DNA of 8,850 nt from Flavobacteriales bacterium. GTDB taxonomy: Bacteria; Bacteroidota; Bacteroidia; Flavobacteriales; BACL11. Position numbers and translations under genes: made by a program. Location of the stretch: the NCBI GenBank assembly GCA_018695965.1, contig JABHQB010000051.1, forward strand, positions 1-8,850, read 5' to 3'. The notes beneath the pieces were generated by a model. It searched no databases. It worked only from the letters and a program-made list of their open reading frames with translations, and had not been told where the DNA came from. Shown one piece after another: positions 5,331-8,850 of this stretch. The number at the start of each line of letters is the position of its first letter. Position 1 is the first letter of the stretch.

Positions 5331-7022
5331 ATGTCAGACGATAAGCAAATAATTTTCTCAATGGTAGGGGTTTCTAAATCCTTTAACAATAATAACAAAC
5401 AAGTATTAAAGGATATTTACCTTTCCTTTTTCTATGGTGCTAAAATTGGTATTATTGGACTGAATGGTTCTGGAAAATCAACTCTTTTAAAGATAATTGC
5501 TGGTGTAGAAAAACAATTTCAAGGAGATGTTCATTTTAAAGGAGAACATACAATTGGTTATTTGGAGCAAGAACCAAAATTAGATGATACAAAAACGGTA
5601 ATGGATATTGTAAAAGAAGGAGCAAAAGAGCAAGTAGAACTTTTAGAAGAATACAATAAAATAAATGATCTTTTTGGACTTCCTGAGTATTATGAAGATT
5701 CAGATAAGATGGAGAAATTGATGAAAAAGCAAGGAAGTCTGCAAGATCAAATTGATGCCTGTAATGCTTGGGATTTAGAAACTAAATTAAATATAGCAAT
5801 GGATGCTCTTAGATGTCCTCCTTCAGATGAAAGTATAAAGCATCTTTCTGGAGGTGAAAAAAGAAGAGTTGCACTTTGCAGATTACTTTTACAAGAGCCA
5901 GATATTTTACTACTTGATGAGCCAACTAACCATTTGGATGCGGAATCAGTGCAATGGTTAGAGCATCATCTTCAGCAATATAAAGGAACGGTAATTGCCA
6001 TCACTCACGATAGGTACTTTTTAGATAATGTAGCGGGTTGGATTTTAGAATTAGATAGAGGAGAAGGAATCCCTTGGGAAGGGAATTATTCTTCTTGGTT
6101 AGATCAAAAATCAAAGAGATTAAAACAAGAAGAAAAATCGGCAAGTAAAAGAAGAAAAACTTTAGAAAGAGAATTAGAATGGGTACGTATGACTCCAAAA
6201 GGTAGACATGCGAAATCCAAGGCAAGATTAAGTAATTATGAAAACTTACTTTCTGAAAAAGGAAAAGAGAAAGAGGAAAAATTAGAATTGTATATTCCTC
6301 CTGGTCCCAGATTAGGAAATAATGTAATAGATGCGGAGGGTGTAAGTAAATCTTTTGGTGATAAGTTGTTATATGAAGATTTAAACTTCAAACTTCCTCC
6401 TGCTGGGATAGTAGGAATTGTTGGACCAAATGGAGCTGGTAAAACAACCCTTTTCAGAATGATAATGAATCAAGAAAATTCTGACACAGGATCTTTTAAG
6501 GTAGGAGAAACGGTAAAAATTGCTTATGTAGATCAGCAACATGTCAATATAGATGTGAATAAAACAATTTGGGAACAAATTACTGACGGACAAGAATTAG
6601 TTGAGGTTGGAGGAAAAAAAATGAACTCCAGAGCTTATGTAGCAAAATTTAATTTTAATGGTTCAGACCAAAATAAAAAAGTTGGTGTTCTTTCTGGAGG
6701 AGAAAGAAATAGGCTACACCTTGCTATGACCTTAAGACAAGAAGCTAATGTTCTTTTACTGGATGAGCCAACAAATGACTTAGATGTAAACACTTTAAGG
6801 TCCTTAGAAGAAGGATTAGAAAACTTTGCTGGTTGTGCGGTAATTATTTCTCACGACAGATGGTTTTTGGATAGGGTTTGTACACATATTTTAGCTTTTG
6901 AGGGAGATTCTCAAGTGTATTATTTTGAAGGTGGTTTTTCTGATTATGAAGAAAATCGAAAGAAAAGACTTGGAGATGTTACTCCTACAAGGATTAAATA
7001 TAAAAAACTTGTTAGAAATTAG
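5331..7022 (+). CDS. ettA: Energy-dependent translational throttle protein EttA (ABC-F ATPase)
   Basis: This 563-residue protein has two ABC ATPase domains and no membrane segment. EttA binds the ribosomal E site and gates entry into elongation according to ATP/ADP level. Domain 1 has Walker A GLNGSGKST (43-51), signature LSGGE (172-176), Walker B ILLLDEPTNHLD (192-203, catalytic Glu197) and H-loop His226. The ABC-F arm lies in domain 1, about residues 94-145. A basic linker (about 250-320, with KGRHAKSKARLS) is the P-site-tRNA interaction region. Domain 2 has Walker A GPNGAGKTT (365-373), LSGGE (454-458), Walker B VLLLDEPTNDLD (474-485, Glu479) and His508. The C-terminus RIKYKK also matches EttA. 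All catalytic residues are intact. Length is close to E. coli EttA (555). The stop codon (TAG, 7020-7022) overlaps the stop of the facing permease gene. Other ABC-F subfamilies are less likely, given the arm length and the C-terminus. Confidence 0.93.
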   Translation: MSDDKQIIFSMVGVSKSFNNNNKQVLKDIYLSFFYGAKIGIIGLNGSGKSTLLKIIAGVEKQFQGDVHFKGEHTIGYLEQEPKLDDTKTVMDIVKEGAKEQVELLEEYNKINDLFGLPEYYEDSDKMEKLMKKQGSLQDQIDACNAWDLETKLNIAMDALRCPPSDESIKHLSGGEKRRVALCRLLLQEPDILLLDEPTNHLDAESVQWLEHHLQQYKGTVIAITHDRYFLDNVAGWILELDRGEGIPWEGNYSSWLDQKSKRLKQEEKSASKRRKTLERELEWVRMTPKGRHAKSKARLSNYENLLSEKGKEKEEKLELYIPPGPRLGNNVIDAEGVSKSFGDKLLYEDLNFKLPPAGIVGIVGPNGAGKTTLFRMIMNQENSDTGSFKVGETVKIAYVDQQHVNIDVNKTIWEQITDGQELVEVGGKKMNSRAYVAKFNFNGSDQNKKVGVLSGGERNRLHLAMTLRQEANVLLLDEPTNDLDVNTLRSLEEGLENFAGCAVIISHDRWFLDRVCTHILAFEGDSQVYYFEGGFSDYEENRKKRLGDVTPTRIKYKKLVRN

Positions 7023-8110
7023 ATGTTTTGAGTTTTTCTTAAAAGTAAGATGCCTAAGAAAACATATAATATATTAGGAATCCAAACTGCTATCCATGGT
7101 TCCAAATTTCCGTTTATGGATAAGGTAGAGGAAAACTGAAAAAACAAAATATACGAAAAACTGATAAGGAGCCCTAATCCCATATTAGTGCCAATACCAC
7201 TTTTTTTCTTTTTACTAGACAATGACACAGCAATTATTGTAAGAATGATAATTGCAAACGGAAAGGCAATTCTTTTATGTTTTTCAATTTTATAAAATTT
7301 TGATTTGCCAGAACTTTTGATTGTTTCTGATTCTATATTTTTGTTCAGTTCGTTTAGGTTCATGGTTTCTGCTAGGTTTGGTTGAACTATAAAATCAGAT
7401 GGCAATAACATAAGTGTGGTGTCAGTTGTTTTTCTAAGTTTTTTAGAGGGAGTAATAGTTTCCCCATTTTCATGAAAAGTTCTGATTTCGTATTTGTTTA
7501 AAGTCCATTTTTTTGTTTCTTCATTCCACTGAATGTACTCCGATCGGAGTTTATTTTTAAGCTTTCCATTTTCAAAATTTTCTATGGAAAATTTATAACC
7601 TATATTTCTTTTATGGTTGTATTGATGTAGATAATAGTAATGATTTTTTGTTTTTTGTAAATGAATACCTTTTGCAAGTTTTTTCTTTTGTTTCTTTATA
7701 TATTTATTCTCAAAATCTATTCGATATTTGTTTGAAATTGGAATAACATAACTTCCCAAGATAAAAGACAAAACCGATAAAAACACTGCCGAAATAATAA
7801 ATGGCCTGAGGAATCTTTTAAAACTCATTCCACTATTAAATATAGCAATTATTTCAGAGTTGTCAGCAAGTCTTGAAGTGAAAAATACTACCGAAATAAA
7901 AATAAATAATGGAGAAAATAGATTTGCAAAATAAGGTATAAAATGTAAATAATACTCAGACATTATGGTGAAAAAACTTAAGTTGCTCTGAATAAAATCA
8001 TCAATCTTTTCCGAAAAATCAATTACTATTACAATAAGTAGAAGTAATAGTAAACTATAGAAAAAAGTTACTAAGAATTTCTTTATGATATACCTATCAA
8101 TCTTATTCAT
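7019..8110 (-). CDS. LptF/LptG-family permease (LPS export ABC transporter subunit, LptG-like)
   Basis: A 363-residue inner-membrane protein with the LptF/LptG layout: three helices (about 12-30, 60-78, 102-122), a periplasmic domain (about 125-275), then three more helices (about 281-298, 308-326, 336-356). In E. coli, LptF and LptG with the ATPase LptB extract lipopolysaccharide from the inner membrane and pass it to LptC and LptA. Between helices 2 and 3, SEIIAIFNSGMSFKRF (85-100) is the conserved cytoplasmic coupling segment with its glutamate; KHKRIAFPFAI (277-287) leading into helix 4 is also a family mark. The N-terminus (MNKIDRYIIKKF) looks more like LptG than LptF, but the two cannot be told apart safely here. 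The start codon follows the tgt stop codon directly, so the pair is an operon. The stop codon overlaps that of ettA. No lptB or lptC is present nearby. Confidence 0.88.
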   Translation of the reverse strand: MNKIDRYIIKKFLVTFFYSLLLLLLIVIVIDFSEKIDDFIQSNLSFFTIMSEYYLHFIPYFANLFSPLFIFISVVFFTSRLADNSEIIAIFNSGMSFKRFLRPFIISAVFLSVLSFILGSYVIPISNKYRIDFENKYIKKQKKKLAKGIHLQKTKNHYYYLHQYNHKRNIGYKFSIENFENGKLKNKLRSEYIQWNEETKKWTLNKYEIRTFHENGETITPSKKLRKTTDTTLMLLPSDFIVQPNLAETMNLNELNKNIESETIKSSGKSKFYKIEKHKRIAFPFAIIILTIIAVSLSSKKKKSGIGTNMGLGLLISFSYILFFQFSSTLSINGNLEPWIAVWIPNILYVFLGILLLRKTQNI

Positions 8111-8850
8111 TTATATCCGTAAGTCAAGTTTTTTAACTATTTTATTTTTCCAAGATGTAAAAGTACCATCTTTTATTTTGTTTCGTGATTCATTCATTAA
8201 CCACAAATAAAAACGGATATTGTGTAAGGTAGCTATTTGCTTTCCTAGAAGTTCATTTGTTTTAAATAAATGACGAACATATGCTTTTGTGTAAGTTTTA
8301 TCAACATAAGAAGTTCCGTTTGAATCTAAAAGAGAAAAATCTTTCTCCCATTTCTTGTTCGTTATATTGATGGTTCCTTCTGATGTGAAAATCATACCAT
8401 TTCTTGCATTTCTACTAGGCATTACACAATCGAACATGTCAATACCCAGAGCTATGTTCTCTAATAAATTTGATGGAGTACCAACTCCCATTAAGTATCT
8501 TGGTTTTTCTTCTGGTAATACTGAGCAGACAATATCTGTCATTTCGTACATCATTTCATGTGGCTCTCCAACAGATAATCCTCCAATTGCATTTCCTTCT
8601 CTTTCAAAAGAGGCGATTTTTTCTGCAGATTGAAGTCTTAGATCTTTATATACACTTCCTTGAACGATTGGAAAAAATGTTTGCTCATATCCATATTTTT
8701 CTTCTGTAGAATCAAATCTATCACAACATCTTTTTAGCCATCTATGAGTCATGTGCATCGAACGTTTCGCGTAATCGTAGTCGCAAGGGTAAGGTGTACA
8801 CTCATCAAATGCCATAATAATATCTGCACCTATAGTTCTTTGTATATCAA
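8111..8850 (-). CDS. tgt: Queuine tRNA-ribosyltransferase Tgt (5' end outside window; zinc-site cysteines absent)
   Basis: Tgt swaps guanine for a queuine precursor (preQ1 in bacteria) at wobble position 34 of GUN-anticodon tRNAs. The frame continues to the window edge beyond the ATG at 8813-8815: codons at 8816-8848 read DIQRTIGADII, leading into MAFDECTPYP, a known internal Tgt motif, so that ATG is not the start. About 245 residues are visible and roughly 130 N-terminal ones, including the expected general-base Asp, lie outside. Visible marks: FFPIVQGS, GGLSVGEP (substrate pocket), YLMGVGTP, and MFDCVMPSRNARNG with the nucleophile Asp (codon 8429-8431). In the C-terminal region that normally holds CxCxxC plus His, the three Cys align with Gly, Ser and Asp (codons 8300-8317); only the His (8222-8224) remains. 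Flavobacterial homologues I recall show the same change, so it is probably a lineage trait rather than a decayed gene. The permease gene follows with no gap. Confidence 0.92.
   Translation of the reverse strand, partial: DIQRTIGADIIMAFDECTPYPCDYDYAKRSMHMTHRWLKRCCDRFDSTEEKYGYEQTFFPIVQGSVYKDLRLQSAEKIASFEREGNAIGGLSVGEPHEMMYEMTDIVCSVLPEEKPRYLMGVGTPSNLLENIALGIDMFDCVMPSRNARNGMIFTSEGTINITNKKWEKDFSLLDSNGTSYVDKTYTKAYVRHLFKTNELLGKQIATLHNIRFYLWLMNESRNKIKDGTFTSWKNKIVKKLDLRI

Noticed and set aside
6001..6593. Two minus-strand open frames (6001-6225 and 6381-6593) within ettA
   Set aside because: Both lie wholly within ettA, whose motifs are intact throughout; the translations are Leu/Phe/Ser-rich antisense products.
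8355..8709. Two plus-strand open frames (8355-8633 and 8470-8709)
   Set aside because: Both are antisense to conserved tgt coding sequence and show no recognisable features.
8813..8815. ATG as the start of a short Tgt-like protein
   Set aside because: The frame stays open upstream to the window edge and encodes DIQRTIGADII, continuous with the conserved Tgt core, so the gene is cut by the window rather than truncated.
1..8850. Mobile element, CRISPR array, RNA gene or defence island
   Set aside because: I saw no transposase, integrase, spaced direct repeats, tRNA or rRNA sequence, or defence-gene signatures; the recognisable genes are chromosomal housekeeping genes.

Overview
The window reads as an ordinary, gene-dense chromosomal stretch of a Bacteroidota bacterium, most likely from the Flavobacteriia. 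The evidence is strongly AT-rich DNA, lysine/isoleucine/asparagine-rich proteins, A-rich start regions without Shine-Dalgarno sequences, several TAnnTTTG promoter boxes (the Bacteroidota -7 element), and flavobacterial protein variants such as the Tgt sequence and the 'SFASFPV' signal-peptide junction. No rRNA, tRNA, insertion sequence, phage gene, CRISPR array or plasmid origin was seen.

Layout. Positions 1-242 (+) hold the C-terminal end of an unrecognised protein with one membrane anchor. It meets, tail to tail and overlapping, a secreted protein (226-1068, -) made of a beta-rich N-terminal half, a lysine/glutamate-rich coiled coil and an Ig-like C-terminal domain. Divergent from that lies a small tryptophan-rich membrane protein (true start probably 1153). 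Next is an Mpl-type murein tripeptide ligase (1590-2915, -). Divergent from it is a two-gene unit: a metallo-beta-lactamase-fold hydrolase (2990-3832, +) and, one base later, a DUF6356-like small membrane protein (3834-4058, +). A small unrecognised gene (4039-4251, -) converges on that pair. Then come a YhcC/TIGR01212 radical SAM protein (4339-5274, +) and the ABC-F translation factor EttA (5331-7022, +), each with its own TAnnTTTG box. Closing the window on the minus strand is a pair transcribed tgt -> LptF/LptG-family permease (8850-7019), with no base between stop and start. The 5' end of tgt lies beyond the window.

How the genes relate. The recognisable genes are housekeeping: envelope upkeep (Mpl in peptidoglycan recycling, the LptF/G permease in LPS export), translation (EttA, and Tgt for queuosine in tRNA) and an orphan radical SAM enzyme. 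They do not form one pathway. I found no convincing new multi-gene system. The points most worth a second look are Tgt, whose three zinc-binding cysteines are all replaced while the catalytic aspartate is kept; the coiled-coil/Ig-like secreted protein; the tryptophan-rich membrane protein; and the tight 3' overlaps at three of four convergent junctions, which leave no room for conventional terminators.
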